A DNA stretch of 64,000 nt from Anaerotignum faecicola (GTDB lineage Bacteria > Bacillota > Clostridia > Lachnospirales > Anaerotignaceae). The DNA lies in contig NZ_BHVZ01000014.1 in assembly GCF_003865035.1 (NCBI RefSeq), forward strand, positions 186,001-250,000. The letters run 5' to 3'. The position numbers and the translations under genes were made by a program. Under the pieces are notes generated by a model that ran no database searches, was not told where the DNA came from, and was given only the letters and a program-made list of their open reading frames with translations. Below are positions 18,483 to 27,500 of this stretch, in pieces (position 1 is the stretch's first letter; each line of letters starts with the position of its first letter).

Positions 18483-18764
18483 ATGAGATATATCTTTTTG
18501 GCAATCGGATTAGGGGTTTTGATTGGCTATCAAGGTTGGATTCGGGAGAGGGGAATCCGCTGGAACAGCAGATTGCAGACGGTTTGGCTGCTGCTTTTGA
18601 TTTTCTGCATGGGCGTGAGTATCGGCAGAAATGGTGAGGTGGTCAGAAGCCTGCCGCTTTTGGGTGGTAAGGCAGTGCTGTTTGCAGTGATGACGGCGAT
18701 TGGCAGTATTGCTGTGGTTTATATTCTTTCCACGCTGTTTTTGGAGAAGGAGGGGAAGAAATGA
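18483..18764 (+). CDS. LysO lysine exporter, N-terminal subunit
   Basis: 93 residues with three hydrophobic helices, matching the N-terminal DUF340 half of the LysO lysine exporter. Many Firmicutes encode LysO as two proteins. The last four bases (ATGA) overlap the start of the C-terminal half, so translation is coupled. TTGGAGGGATGAAAT precedes the ATG. Confidence 0.8.
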   Translation: MRYIFLAIGLGVLIGYQGWIRERGIRWNSRLQTVWLLLLIFCMGVSIGRNGEVVRSLPLLGGKAVLFAVMTAIGSIAVVYILSTLFLEKEGKK

Positions 18765-19348
18765 GCCTTGTGATTTTGATTGTTCTGGTGCTTGGCGTTG
18801 GGGCAGGATACCTGATGCCTGCGGATGTGAGCGGCTTTCTGGATAGCGCATCCACCCATATGCTGCTGCTCCTTTTGTTTTCCGTCGGGATTGATACAGG
18901 GCTGAATAAGGCTGTTTTCACACGCATTAGGGAATTGGGCTTTCGGATTTTGCTGATTCCGTTCGGGGTTGCGCTCGGCTCCCTTTGCGGCGGTGTGGTG
19001 ACTGCCTTTTTGCTTTCCCTGCCTGCAAAGGAGGGCTTGGCGATTTCCGCAGGCTTGGGCTGGTATAGCCTTTCCGGCGTGCTGATTACGGAGGCAGGCA
19101 ACCCCGTCGGCGGTACGATTGCGTTTCTCGCAAATGTGTTTCGTGAAATGCTGACGTTTGTCATTGTGCCGTTTGTGGCAAGCCATTTGAATTATTATTC
19201 CGCCATTGCGCCGGCAGGGGCTACCTCTATGGATACCACCTTGGGCATTATCAGCAAGAACACGAACGGTACGATTGCTGTGCTTGCCTTTGTGAACGGC
19301 ATTGTGTGTACGCTTCTGGTGCCGCTTTTGGTGCCGCTGTTCCTGTAA
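18761..19348 (+). CDS. LysO lysine exporter, C-terminal subunit
   Basis: 195 residues, strongly hydrophobic, with the LysO/DUF340 hallmarks: SVGIDTGLNKAVF, the re-entrant GWYSLSGVLITEAGNPVGGTIAFLANVFREM and SMDTTLGIISKNTNG. It exports lysine (and toxic analogues such as thialysine in Escherichia coli) and probably works as a complex with the 93-residue partner upstream. Confidence 0.85.
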   Translation: MSLVILIVLVLGVGAGYLMPADVSGFLDSASTHMLLLLLFSVGIDTGLNKAVFTRIRELGFRILLIPFGVALGSLCGGVVTAFLLSLPAKEGLAISAGLGWYSLSGVLITEAGNPVGGTIAFLANVFREMLTFVIVPFVASHLNYYSAIAPAGATSMDTTLGIISKNTNGTIAVLAFVNGIVCTLLVPLLVPLFL

Positions 19349-19380
19349 AAGAGAAAAATGAAAAAAATATAAAAAATGTG

Positions 19381-19409
19381 TTGACAAAAGTGTTTCGGTG
19401 CGGTATTAT
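19381..19409 (+). promoter_or_regulatory. Promoter of tRNA-Leu copy 1
   Basis: TTGACA and TATTAT with a 17-base spacer; transcription would start close to the tRNA. Confidence 0.85.
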
Positions 19410-19429
19410 AATCAAGCGCACTGAGATGT

Positions 19430-19514
19430 GCGGATGTGGCGGAACTGGCAGACGCGCTAGATTCAGGTTCTAGTGGGCATTGCGCCCGTGCAGGTTCAAG
19501 TCCTGTCATCCGCA
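19430..19514 (+). tRNA. tRNA-Leu (anticodon CAG), copy 1
   Basis: An 85-base class II tRNA: acceptor arms GCGGATG and CATCCGC with A discriminator, anticodon loop TTCAGGT between CTAGA and TCTAG giving CAG, a long variable arm (TGGGCATTGCGCCCG) and TPsiC loop GTTCAAG. CCA is not encoded. It reads CUG codons. Confidence 0.95.
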
Positions 19515-19524
19515 GTAATTGCGG

Positions 19525-19557
19525 AAAAGACCATTGTGGATTGCAGTGGTCTTTTTT
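19525..19557 (+). terminator. Terminator of tRNA-Leu copy 1
   Basis: AAAAGACCA pairs with TGGTCTTTT, with six T in the tail. Confidence 0.85.
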
Positions 19558-19633
19558 ATTCTCCAAAAAGAAGTTGTATTTCCGGAGATAAAAGAAAGAT
19601 TTAAAAAAAAGAAAAAATTTTATCGAAAAATGC

Positions 19634-19662
19634 TTGACATTTTTCTTCTGATGCAGTATTAT
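19634..19662 (+). promoter_or_regulatory. Promoter of tRNA-Leu copy 2
   Basis: TTGACA and TATTAT with a 17-base spacer, same placement as in copy 1. Confidence 0.85.
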
Positions 19663-19682
19663 AGTCAGGCACACTAAGTTGT

Positions 19683-19767
19683 GCGGATGTGGCGGAACTG
19701 GCAGACGCGCTAGATTCAGGTTCTAGTGGGCATTGCGCCCGTGCAGGTTCAAGTCCTGTCATCCGCA
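19683..19767 (+). tRNA. tRNA-Leu (anticodon CAG), copy 2
   Basis: Identical in sequence to copy 1, with its own promoter and terminator. Confidence 0.95.
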
Positions 19768-19780
19768 GTATTGCGGAGGA

Positions 19781-19810
19781 GACCATCGAGAAAATCGGTG
19801 GTCTTTTTTT
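19781..19810 (+). terminator. Terminator of tRNA-Leu copy 2
   Basis: GACCATCG pairs with CGGTGGTC, followed by seven T. Confidence 0.85.
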
Positions 19811-19893
19811 ATGTAAAATTATTATGTAAAAAACGAAGGAATTTCGATTTGAAAAAGAATGTATTTTTTTGTGAACAAATTTCAAAAAAGGTG

Positions 19894-19922
19894 TTGACAA
19901 ACTCTTTTTGATACGGTATTAT
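19894..19922 (+). promoter_or_regulatory. Promoter of tRNA-Leu copy 3
   Basis: TTGACA and TATTAT with a 17-base spacer. Confidence 0.85.
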
Positions 19923-19942
19923 AGTCAAGCACACTAAGTTGT

Positions 19943-20027
19943 GCGGATGTGGCGGAACTGGCAGACGCGCTAGATTCAGGTTCTAGTGGGCATTGCGCCC
20001 GTGCAGGTTCAAGTCCTGTCATCCGCA
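19943..20027 (+). tRNA. tRNA-Leu (anticodon CAG), copy 3
   Basis: Identical to copies 1 and 2, again a single-gene unit. Confidence 0.95.
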
Positions 20028-20038
20028 GTAATTGCGGA

Positions 20039-20070
20039 AAAGACCATCGAGAAATCGATGGTCTTTTTTT
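20039..20070 (+). terminator. Terminator of tRNA-Leu copy 3
   Basis: AAGACCATCGA pairs with TCGATGGTCTT, followed by a T run. Confidence 0.85.
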
Positions 20071-20156
20071 ATGCCGGCAGAATAAGACATACCTTTAGCG
20101 GCTGCCTGAAATAGGAATGCAGTGCATACCACCGATTTATCGGTGTCTATGATTTG

Positions 20157-20357
20157 TCAGCTGTTGCAGCCGTTTTTCTGCATGAAAAAATAATGCTGCT
20201 GCTTCAGATAATCTCTGGCGTAGTCCAGAGCTTCTCCGAAACGCTGGAAATGCACGATTTCCCGTTCTCGCAGGAAGCGCAGTGGCGCGAGCACATCGGG
20301 GTCATCCGTCAGGTCGATGAGATATTCGTAGGTGCTGCGCGCTTTTTGCTCTGCTGC
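20157..20357 (-). pseudogene. 3' remnant of a manganese-catalase / CotJC-like gene
   Basis: A minus-strand frame without a start encodes the C-terminal end of a manganese catalase or CotJC spore-coat protein: EQKARSTYEYL, DLTDDPDV, then the hallmark REREIVHFQRFGEAL, ending KNGCNS. The homology begins at Ala-Ala-Glu; upstream the sequence changes abruptly into the terminator of the next gene. The missing middle part of a similar gene lies at 57110-57332 on the same strand. It cannot make a working enzyme because the first four-helix-bundle ligands are absent. Confidence 0.85.
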
Positions 20358-20375
20358 GATGGCGTAAGTGCAAAG

Positions 20376-20413
20376 AAAAAGGCAGGGGAATCAAAGGATT
20401 CCCTTGCCTTTTT
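20376..20413 (-). terminator. Bidirectional terminator
   Basis: AAAAAGGCAGGGGAATC pairs with GATTCCCTTGCCTTTTT, T run on both strands; it ends the minus-strand surface gene. Confidence 0.85.
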
Positions 20414-20424
20414 GAATTTTGCGA

Positions 20425-22065
20425 TTATTCGGTGGTAGGATTCCCGGTGTTATCGGAATCCCCGCCTGCCGTATTGCAGACAGTTATGCTATCCCCTACC
20501 TTGACCCACGTATCCGTGTCATCAACCTGAACCCAAACAGCATAGGTACCTGCTGTGACATTGTCGAATGTTGCCGTATAGCACCTGATGGGTATACGGT
20601 ACTCGTACTTTTGGCTGCCGGATAGGGCGAAGTAGTAATGCTGCTCTTTACTTTCCGTATTGCGCATATCTGTGCCGGAAATTGCATTATTGTCTTTGCC
20701 GTCGTAGGATGTTGTGCTCGTTGGTACAAGAGCCACATTCAGAGTCTTACCCTCATTCAGAAACAGAACTTGGAGCGGCACTGTCACTGTTGTATCCGCA
20801 ACGCTAGCTTTTTCGGCAAGAACCTTGGGTTGGTACACCCGCACATCCTCCGCTGTCAGCTTCAAGCCACCCTGCGGGATATACCAGCCGGCTGTTTTCC
20901 CCTCATTCGTGAGGGAAACTTTGTCGGACGGGATGGTAAATGTCACTGAGGTTGTTTTGTGGGGGTTCTTTTCCTCTCTATCGAAGCTATTCACTGCAAC
21001 CGCAGGAAGCTGCTCCGATGTGACTGTCATGCCTAAAAATACAACAAAATTTGGTGGAGTGGTATCTGTTTCCGTAGTGGCTGATCCCACGGAGATAGAA
21101 TCTTGAAACAATCCGGAATTGCTAGAATTGACGGTCTCTTCCGCGCTTATGTCTGCTTCATCGGACACTGTAATCACAGAAGCGGTTCCCGTGCCTTTCA
21201 GGCGAATATGGACATTAGCTTTATCTTTGCCGGAGGTAAGCAGTGTGGGTAATTCGTCTGCTTTGCTGACCGGTGCCCCGACTGTGCAGGTGTAAGTCGC
21301 AACCTCTTGGCCCAAGTTCACCGTGCTACCGTTGGAATCCGTATAATTTAGTGCCGTAACGGTCAGCTGTACGCTTTCCTGCACATATTTTACCCCTTGA
21401 GAAACATTCCTTTCGTCGTCGTTTGTCGGCAGCAGATAGATTTTGTCCGGATTCGCCAGTGCCTCGGCTTCCGAATTTGTGGTTCTATCCAACTGCACCC
21501 ATGCCGCATTAAGTGCTGTCTGCTTTTATTTCCTTGTCAATCTCAGTGTACGACTCTATTCGTCCATACTGCACAATGGTGTCCGTTGGCAGTTGTTTCT
21601 TCGTTGCATTGTTTGCCACAACCGTAATGGTGGCTTTTGCGGTCAGTGTGCCGTTGCTGTAGGCGTAGCCCTCGGGGATTTTTACCGTCCCGACAAAGGT
21701 ATAGCTGCCCGCGGTATTTCCATCGAAGGCACCATTTTTGATTTTCGCCGTAACATCCTTGATTTTCTTGTTATCCACCAACAGCGTTACCATGCTCGGC
21801 AGGGATTTTTTCGCCTCTGTCTCGTCCTTGAGGTCGCCGACATTCATCTGAATCTCACCGATGGGGTTCTTCAAACCGTTGATTGCAATCTTCGGTGTGG
21901 ATGCTGTGCCACCACCACCACCACTGCTGCCGCCTGTGATGGTGGGCGCTTTTACCCCTGTGGCGGTTACCGTCTTTTTCACGCTTAGGCTGCTATCCAG
22001 CATTACGCCGTTTGCGCCGCCAGCGCCAGAGGCAGGAATTTTTGGGTAAAAGTGTGTCTTCCCAT
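20425..22065 (-). pseudogene. Frameshifted glycine-rich beta-domain protein
   Basis: Two minus-strand frames together encode one protein of about 540 residues: a Gly-rich linker (GGSSGGGGG) followed by beta-rich, probably cell-surface segments ending in DNTGNPTTE. They are out of frame near 21509-21540: the first stops after KADST while the second, read from before its first ATG, continues LNAAWVQLDRTT. The ATG with a good ribosome site (AAAGGAGGAACGAG, start 22065) opens a third frame that stops after 20 residues. No signal peptide or anchor is visible. I take it as a damaged gene; the family is not recognised. Confidence 0.6.
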
Positions 22066-22104
22066 CTCGTTCCTCCTTTTCCGTGAAAATCATAAAATTC
22101 TAAT

Positions 22105-22165
22105 TGTGATTTCACATTCGTTATAGCGGGAAAAATTCTTTTTGTATATCCTACTAAAGTAGGAT
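22105..22165 (+). promoter_or_regulatory. Operator-like palindromes upstream of hcp
   Basis: Two palindromes lie in the intergenic region: TGTGA-TT-TCACA (22105-22116) and the 18-bp ATCCTAC-TAAA-GTAGGAT (22148-22165). A -10 word TATAAT occurs at 22218-22223. The second palindrome is perfect in its arms and is the better operator candidate for a nitrosative-stress or redox regulator; the regulator is not known. Confidence 0.55.
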
Positions 22166-22278
22166 TGGAAAAAATTTGTATATTATTTTAACAGGCGGAT
22201 TCCTGCTTCGGGTTGCGTATAATCTCCATTTGTTGGGAAACACTAGCTTGCAAAAGGAAAAGAAGGGACGGTTGATTT

Positions 22279-23949
22279 ATGAGCAACAATATGGATTTAG
22301 GCTATGAAATGTTTTGCTATCAATGCGAGCAGACGGCAAATGGTAAGGGCTGTACGAAGCTGGGCGTTTGCGGAAAAACGGCGGAGGTTGCCAATTTGCA
22401 GGATTTGCTGATTTTTCAAATTAAGGGTATCAGCTGTTACGGCAAGGCGTTGCTTGCGCAGGGGAAGGAGATTGACAAAAGCGTGATTCGCTTTATCGAA
22501 AATGTGCTGTTTACCACGCTGACGAATGTAAACTTTGATGAGGCGGTTCATGTGGAGCTGCTGAAGGAATCGCAGGAAATCAAGGATACGCTGAAAGGCA
22601 TGACAGGGGAGATTGACAATCATACGGCACACGTTACCTATACCCTCCCCGAAACCAAAACCGAAATGCTCAAGGATGCACCCATGGCAGGCATTATGTA
22701 TGAGGATTTAGATCCCGATATCCGCTCCTTGCGGCAGACGGTGCTGTATGGCTTGAAGGGCATCAGTGCCTACGGGCATCAGGCGAGGGAGCTGGGGTAT
22801 TACAGTGACGAGGTGGACAATTTCTATATCGAGGCATTGGAGGCAATTACGGATGATACCCTGACGGTAGAGGAGCTGATTCGCTTGACGATGCGCACAG
22901 GCGAGATGGCGATTGCCGTTATGCAGAAGCTGGACGAGGCAAACACCGAGGTTTACGGCAATCCTTCTCCGCATACCGTTGATGTTCACATGAAAAAAGG
23001 TCCGTTTATCGTGGTTTCCGGGCATGATTTGAAGGACTTGGAAATGCTTTTGGAGCAGACGAAGGGCAAGGGCATCAATATTTATACGCATGGGGAAATG
23101 CTGCCCTGCCATGGCTACGAGGGCTTGAAAAAATATCCGCACTTGGTCGGGAATTTCGGCGGTGCGTGGCAGGATCAGCAAAAGCAGTTCGACAATCTGC
23201 CGGGGTGTATTTTGATGACAACCAACTGCCTGATGCGCCCGAGAGAAAGCTACAAGGACCGTATTTACAGCACGAATGTGGTCGGCTGGGAGGGCGTGAA
23301 ATATATCGGCAAGAAGGAAAACGGCGAGAAGGATTTCAGCGAAATCATTGCGCAGGCGTTGGAATTGGGCGGCTATCCCGAGGATGAGGAGGCACATGAA
23401 ATTTTGGTCGGCTTCGGGCATCATGCCACATTAGGCTATGCCGATAAAATCGTGGAGGCGGTCAAGAGCGGAAAGCTCAGACATTTCTTTTTGATTGGCG
23501 GCTGTGACGGCGCAAGGCCGGGGCGAAATTATTATACGGAATTTGCGAAAAAGGTGCCGCAGGATTGTATCATTTTAACCTTGGCGTGCGGCAAATACAG
23601 ATTTAATAAGCTGGAGTTCGGCGAGGTGGCAAGTCTGCCGAGATTGCTTGATGTGGGGCAGTGCAACGATGCCTATTCCGCCATCCGCATTGCAACGGCT
23701 TTGGCAGATGCCTTTGGGACGGATGTGAACGGCTTGCCGCTGTCCATGATTCTTTCGTGGTATGAGCAGAAGGCGGTGGCGGTTTTGCTGGCACTCTTGA
23801 GCCTTGGCGTGAAGGGCATTTATTTGGGGCCGACACTGCCTGCATTTTTAAGCCCGAATGTGCTGCAGTATCTGGTGGATACCTTTGATTTGCGTGCTGT
23901 CAGCAACCCCGAGGATGATATCAAAACCTGCTTGAAGCAGAATATGTAA
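22279..23949 (+). CDS. hcp: Hybrid cluster protein (hydroxylamine reductase)
   Basis: 556 residues with the class I/II Hcp N-terminal cysteine cluster (Cys13, Cys16, Cys25, Cys31 in MFCYQCEQTANGKGCTKLGVCG) and the later cluster-ligand segments GGCDGARPGRNYYTEF, LACGKYRFN and WYEQKA. Hcp holds a 4Fe-4S and a hybrid Fe-S-O cluster and reduces hydroxylamine or, more probably in vivo, nitric oxide, protecting anaerobes from nitrosative stress. It stands alone, with its own terminator and no hcr reductase beside it. AAAGAAGGGACGG precedes the start. Confidence 0.95.
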   Translation: MSNNMDLGYEMFCYQCEQTANGKGCTKLGVCGKTAEVANLQDLLIFQIKGISCYGKALLAQGKEIDKSVIRFIENVLFTTLTNVNFDEAVHVELLKESQEIKDTLKGMTGEIDNHTAHVTYTLPETKTEMLKDAPMAGIMYEDLDPDIRSLRQTVLYGLKGISAYGHQARELGYYSDEVDNFYIEALEAITDDTLTVEELIRLTMRTGEMAIAVMQKLDEANTEVYGNPSPHTVDVHMKKGPFIVVSGHDLKDLEMLLEQTKGKGINIYTHGEMLPCHGYEGLKKYPHLVGNFGGAWQDQQKQFDNLPGCILMTTNCLMRPRESYKDRIYSTNVVGWEGVKYIGKKENGEKDFSEIIAQALELGGYPEDEEAHEILVGFGHHATLGYADKIVEAVKSGKLRHFFLIGGCDGARPGRNYYTEFAKKVPQDCIILTLACGKYRFNKLEFGEVASLPRLLDVGQCNDAYSAIRIATALADAFGTDVNGLPLSMILSWYEQKAVAVLLALLSLGVKGIYLGPTLPAFLSPNVLQYLVDTFDLRAVSNPEDDIKTCLKQNM

Positions 23950-23953
23950 GAAG

Positions 23954-23986
23954 AAAAATCGGTTTCGGCGGAAGCCGATTTTTTTA
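23954..23986 (+). terminator. Terminator of hcp
   Basis: AATCGG and CCGATT form a stem followed by seven T. Confidence 0.75.
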
Positions 23987-24159
23987 TTACAAAAACGGCG
24001 AAAAAATAAGGTTGCCGTCTCATACTTTGGTAGGATGTTCATTGCGAAAAGAATCTGCTATAATTTTGGCAAATGCAGTATTTTCGCGGGTTTTGTCGAA
24101 AAATACAGCGTTCGCAGGATATTGCTTGATGGAAGGACACAAGAGAAGGAAGGGATTTT

Positions 24160-24372
24160 ATGAAGAAAAAGCTAATCAGTCAGTTGGTGTGCGTGACAAT
24201 AGCGCTTTCTCTTACGTCTGTGTCGGCGCTTGCTGAGGAAACAAACGCAGCGGCGGAGGTAAATGAGGGTGCCGCAGAGGGCAAGGAAGAAGGAAAAACA
24301 GAGCCGCAGGAAGCACCCAAGGAAGAAGTAGATGTATCTCAGGGTGGCATCTATGCTGAGGCGCTTTTGTGA
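24160..24372 (+). CDS. Small secreted acidic peptide
   Basis: 70 residues from an ATG preceded by GAAGGAAGGGATTTT. Residues 1-25 are a clear signal peptide ending SALA-EE; the mature part is short and Glu/Ala/Lys-rich (EGKEEGKTEPQEAPKEE) and ends YAEALL. It resembles the start of a large surface protein cut short, and its terminator is almost the same as that of the GLUG surface gene at 46480. It may be a truncated surface gene or a real short peptide. Confidence 0.55.
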   Translation: MKKKLISQLVCVTIALSLTSVSALAEETNAAAEVNEGAAEGKEEGKTEPQEAPKEEVDVSQGGIYAEALL

Positions 24373-24409
24373 AACATTCGTAAAATAAAATTGATTTGTT
24401 AAATGGAGG

Positions 24410-24447
24410 ATACCCTCTTTGCCAAATGGCAGGGAGGGTATTTTTTT
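24410..24447 (+). terminator. Terminator with a copy at 49551
   Basis: ATACCCTC and GAGGGTAT pair, with an inner GCC/GGC stem, followed by seven T. The hairpin differs by only two bases from that at 49551-49582. Confidence 0.85.
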
Positions 24448-24493
24448 ATTGCAGTGCCAAAATGAGAACACTTATCAAGAAGGAAAAAAGCGG

Positions 24494-24546
24494 TTGCAAA
24501 TGAAAAAGAGGCAAATTATAATGGAATTTAGTTAGCCGCAGCTAAC
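24494..24546 (+). promoter_or_regulatory. Promoter and leader hairpin of the 1421-residue surface protein
   Basis: TTGCAA (24494-24499) and TATAAT (24517-24522) are 17 bases apart; the early transcript holds the hairpin GTTAGC-CGCA-GCTAAC (24531-24546). Confidence 0.65.
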
Positions 24547-24579
24547 AATATAAAAATCACTAGAGAAGGGTGGAGGAAA

Positions 24580-27500
24580 ATGAAAACAATTTACAGCAGC
24601 ATCAGTAAAAGAGTATTCAGTCTGCTTGTTGCACTTATTATGGCAATTTCGACAGTTCCTTTTGCGGCAGCTTCGGCATTTGCGCAGGAACAGGGAATTT
24701 CCATCACAACAAGCACCATTACACCGAATACAAAATCGATTGAGGTTACACTTGCACAAGGTATTACAACCGGCTTTGCAAAGGTCATACAGCTTGACAG
24801 CGGAGAAGAGTATGACACGACTAAACTTTTCAGCTATACGGACTTGAGCGGTGTGATTGGATATACAGCTTTGAACGAAGGAAGTAATACGATTACGCTT
24901 ACAACAGCACCAACGGAAGGCAAAGAGGTAATAGCGGTACTGCATGATAGATCAAGCGGTGAAATGCAGGAATATACTTCTGCACCGATTACGGTCACTG
25001 CCTCCGAAGGTTCTTCCGGCGGAGAAACAACCAAACCGACACAGGCGGAAATTTTGGCAGGCTGCGAGGTAACAATAGATGGTTTTGCAGACGGAAAAAT
25101 TACAGAGGATGCAACATCCCTTACGGCAAATGTGAAGCTGCACAGCAGTGTGAAAAGCTGCTACATGATTGTTGCGGTATACCCCGCAAATACAGTCTTT
25201 GATCCCGACAGCACCGCCACAAAGCAGCTTTATTCGGTACGGGTGGAAAACGGAAAAAGCTATACCTGTAATTTCGCAGGGTCCCTTCTCCCTTTGAAGG
25301 TGGGGCAGAAGGTATGCGCTTATCTGAATGTGCCTGTTGCAGAAACGAAGAATGATGTTTTTTACAAGCAAAAGCAATCCCGTGAGCTTACGGTTGTGGA
25401 TAAAAACGGCGAGGGCTTTCGGGATTACACATGGCCCGAGGTAAGCATTGCGGATACGGATTTAAAAGCAGGCGATACCAAGCTGCACATCAATTTTTCC
25501 GCAGATGAGAGATTGCTTGCATACGCAAAGGATGAAAATGTAGATTTCAATATGACAGTTTCCATCCAGCAATATCCGCAGGATAAAACATTCGACTTTG
25601 AAGGCAGCTATATGCGCAGATTGACGATTCCGCTGCAGTTTACGAAAAATCTGACAAACTATGAAATCAATCTGGAGGAACCGCTTCTGGCAGGCTATCG
25701 TGTGCGTGCCGTTGTATATTGGAACCAGAATACGGCGCTGTATATCCCCAAAGGCAATGACTATGAGGCGGAGAGCATCCCTGATGATTCCGTTTTGATT
25801 CCTGCTGTGCCTGTTGCGCCGACAGTGAAAATCAACGCAGATAAAATTAAGGCAGGTGCGAGCGCAGTAAGCGTTGTGGTTGCCGGTGATGTGGAAGAAG
25901 GCTCTAACCTTATCATCAGACAATATGCGTCTGCGGATGCGGTACAGGGGGACGATTGGGAATTTTTCGGCAACAAGAGTGTTTCCGAAGCAGGAACGGT
26001 TTCGGTAGAGAAAAATTCCGCTATAAAAAAGGAATTGGCAGCAGGCAAATATGTTGCGGCAGTGCTGATGAAGGGCGGAACGGTTGTTGCATATTCCAAT
26101 GCGGTTCCCGTTGTTTTGGAGACAGAGATGGAAAAGCCCGTACTGATTGTGAACGGGAATGTATATGAAGGGGATACCAAGGTAAGTCTTGCGGTGAGCA
26201 AAACGGATTTAATCCCCTCCGGCAAGGGAATGATTATCCTATATAAAGCAAAAGAAAACGGAGACGCTGATGTATATGGAGACCCCGTTTCTGTCGGCAG
26301 TAAAAGTCCTGTTATCAGTGGGGATAATGTAGAAATCACTATTACAAAGGCTTTAACGGCAGGGGATGTGATTATTCCTTATATCTATTATGTTGATGAT
26401 GAAGATAAAACGCATTATTACCCCGGCACAGCCTTTACGGTAAAAGCGAAAGCGGAAGGGGACAGCATCAGCGTTTCCCCCGAAGCACTCACAGCAGATA
26501 CGGAAAGCATTACGGTTTCCGTAAACGGATATGACAGCTATAAGGGCGGCTATGTGTTTGTAAGGCTTGCAGACAGAAACAATACACATCCGGATGATGC
26601 GGCATCCCTCAAGAGTCAGAGCTTTACGGGAAGCGGCAGCTATACCTTTGATGTAAAGGGAAATCTTACGCCTGAAAAATATGTATTGGTATATCTTTAC
26701 AAATATGATGTTGACACTGGCAGAACCCATTACAGTGATGATAAGGTTTATATTCTGATTGGTGGCAAGGTGGTAAAAGAGCCTTCTGTTGAAATTACCT
26801 CCTCCAAAATTCTTTCTACGGATAAGAATCTTTATGTAAAGGCGGATTTCGACAATGCGCTTACAGGCAATTTGAAGCTGTATACCTACCGCTATGGTGG
26901 TGCATTTGACAGTGCAAATGTAGGAAATGCTTTGCTGTATTCCGGTGCGGTAACGCCTTCCGCATACAGCAGTAAAATTACATTTACCAATGATTTGACG
27001 GCAGGAGATAAAATCGTTGCGGTGCTTACGCTGCCAGGCGGCGAAAGCGAAGTGGTAAAAATCTCCGATGCAAAAACCATTCAGGCACCCCCTCAGATTA
27101 TAGAACCCTCTGCTTATATCAGAGAGGAGCATGTATCCGAAGGCGATACAAAGATGGAAACCTATCTGAACTTTGAAAGAAATTATTATGATTCCGTAAG
27201 CTATGTACTGTATAACTACACAGGCGAGGAATTGGATGAAAGCAAAGCAAAAATTGCGGCAGAAAGCAGCATTTACAGCCCCGGCGTAACAACCATGGGC
27301 TTTAGAGAAAGCGTAAAGCCGCTGAAAGCAGGCTCCAAGCTGATGATTAAGCTGACGCTTGTGAAAAACGGCGTAAGCAAAGTGGTATATTCCAATGCGA
27401 AAACCGTTGAGGCGGCACCCGATTGGGCAACACCTACCGTTTCTATTGATGTTGCCGCAGTCAGAGTGACAGATACTACCATTCCTGTAACAGTGACATA

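Noticed and set aside
19430..20027. Three repeats read as a CRISPR-like array
   Set aside because: The repeats are complete tRNA-Leu genes with promoters and terminators.
22105..22116. HcpR operator before hcp
   Set aside because: TGTGA-TT-TCACA has a two-base centre, whereas HcpR sites have six; kept only as a generic palindrome.
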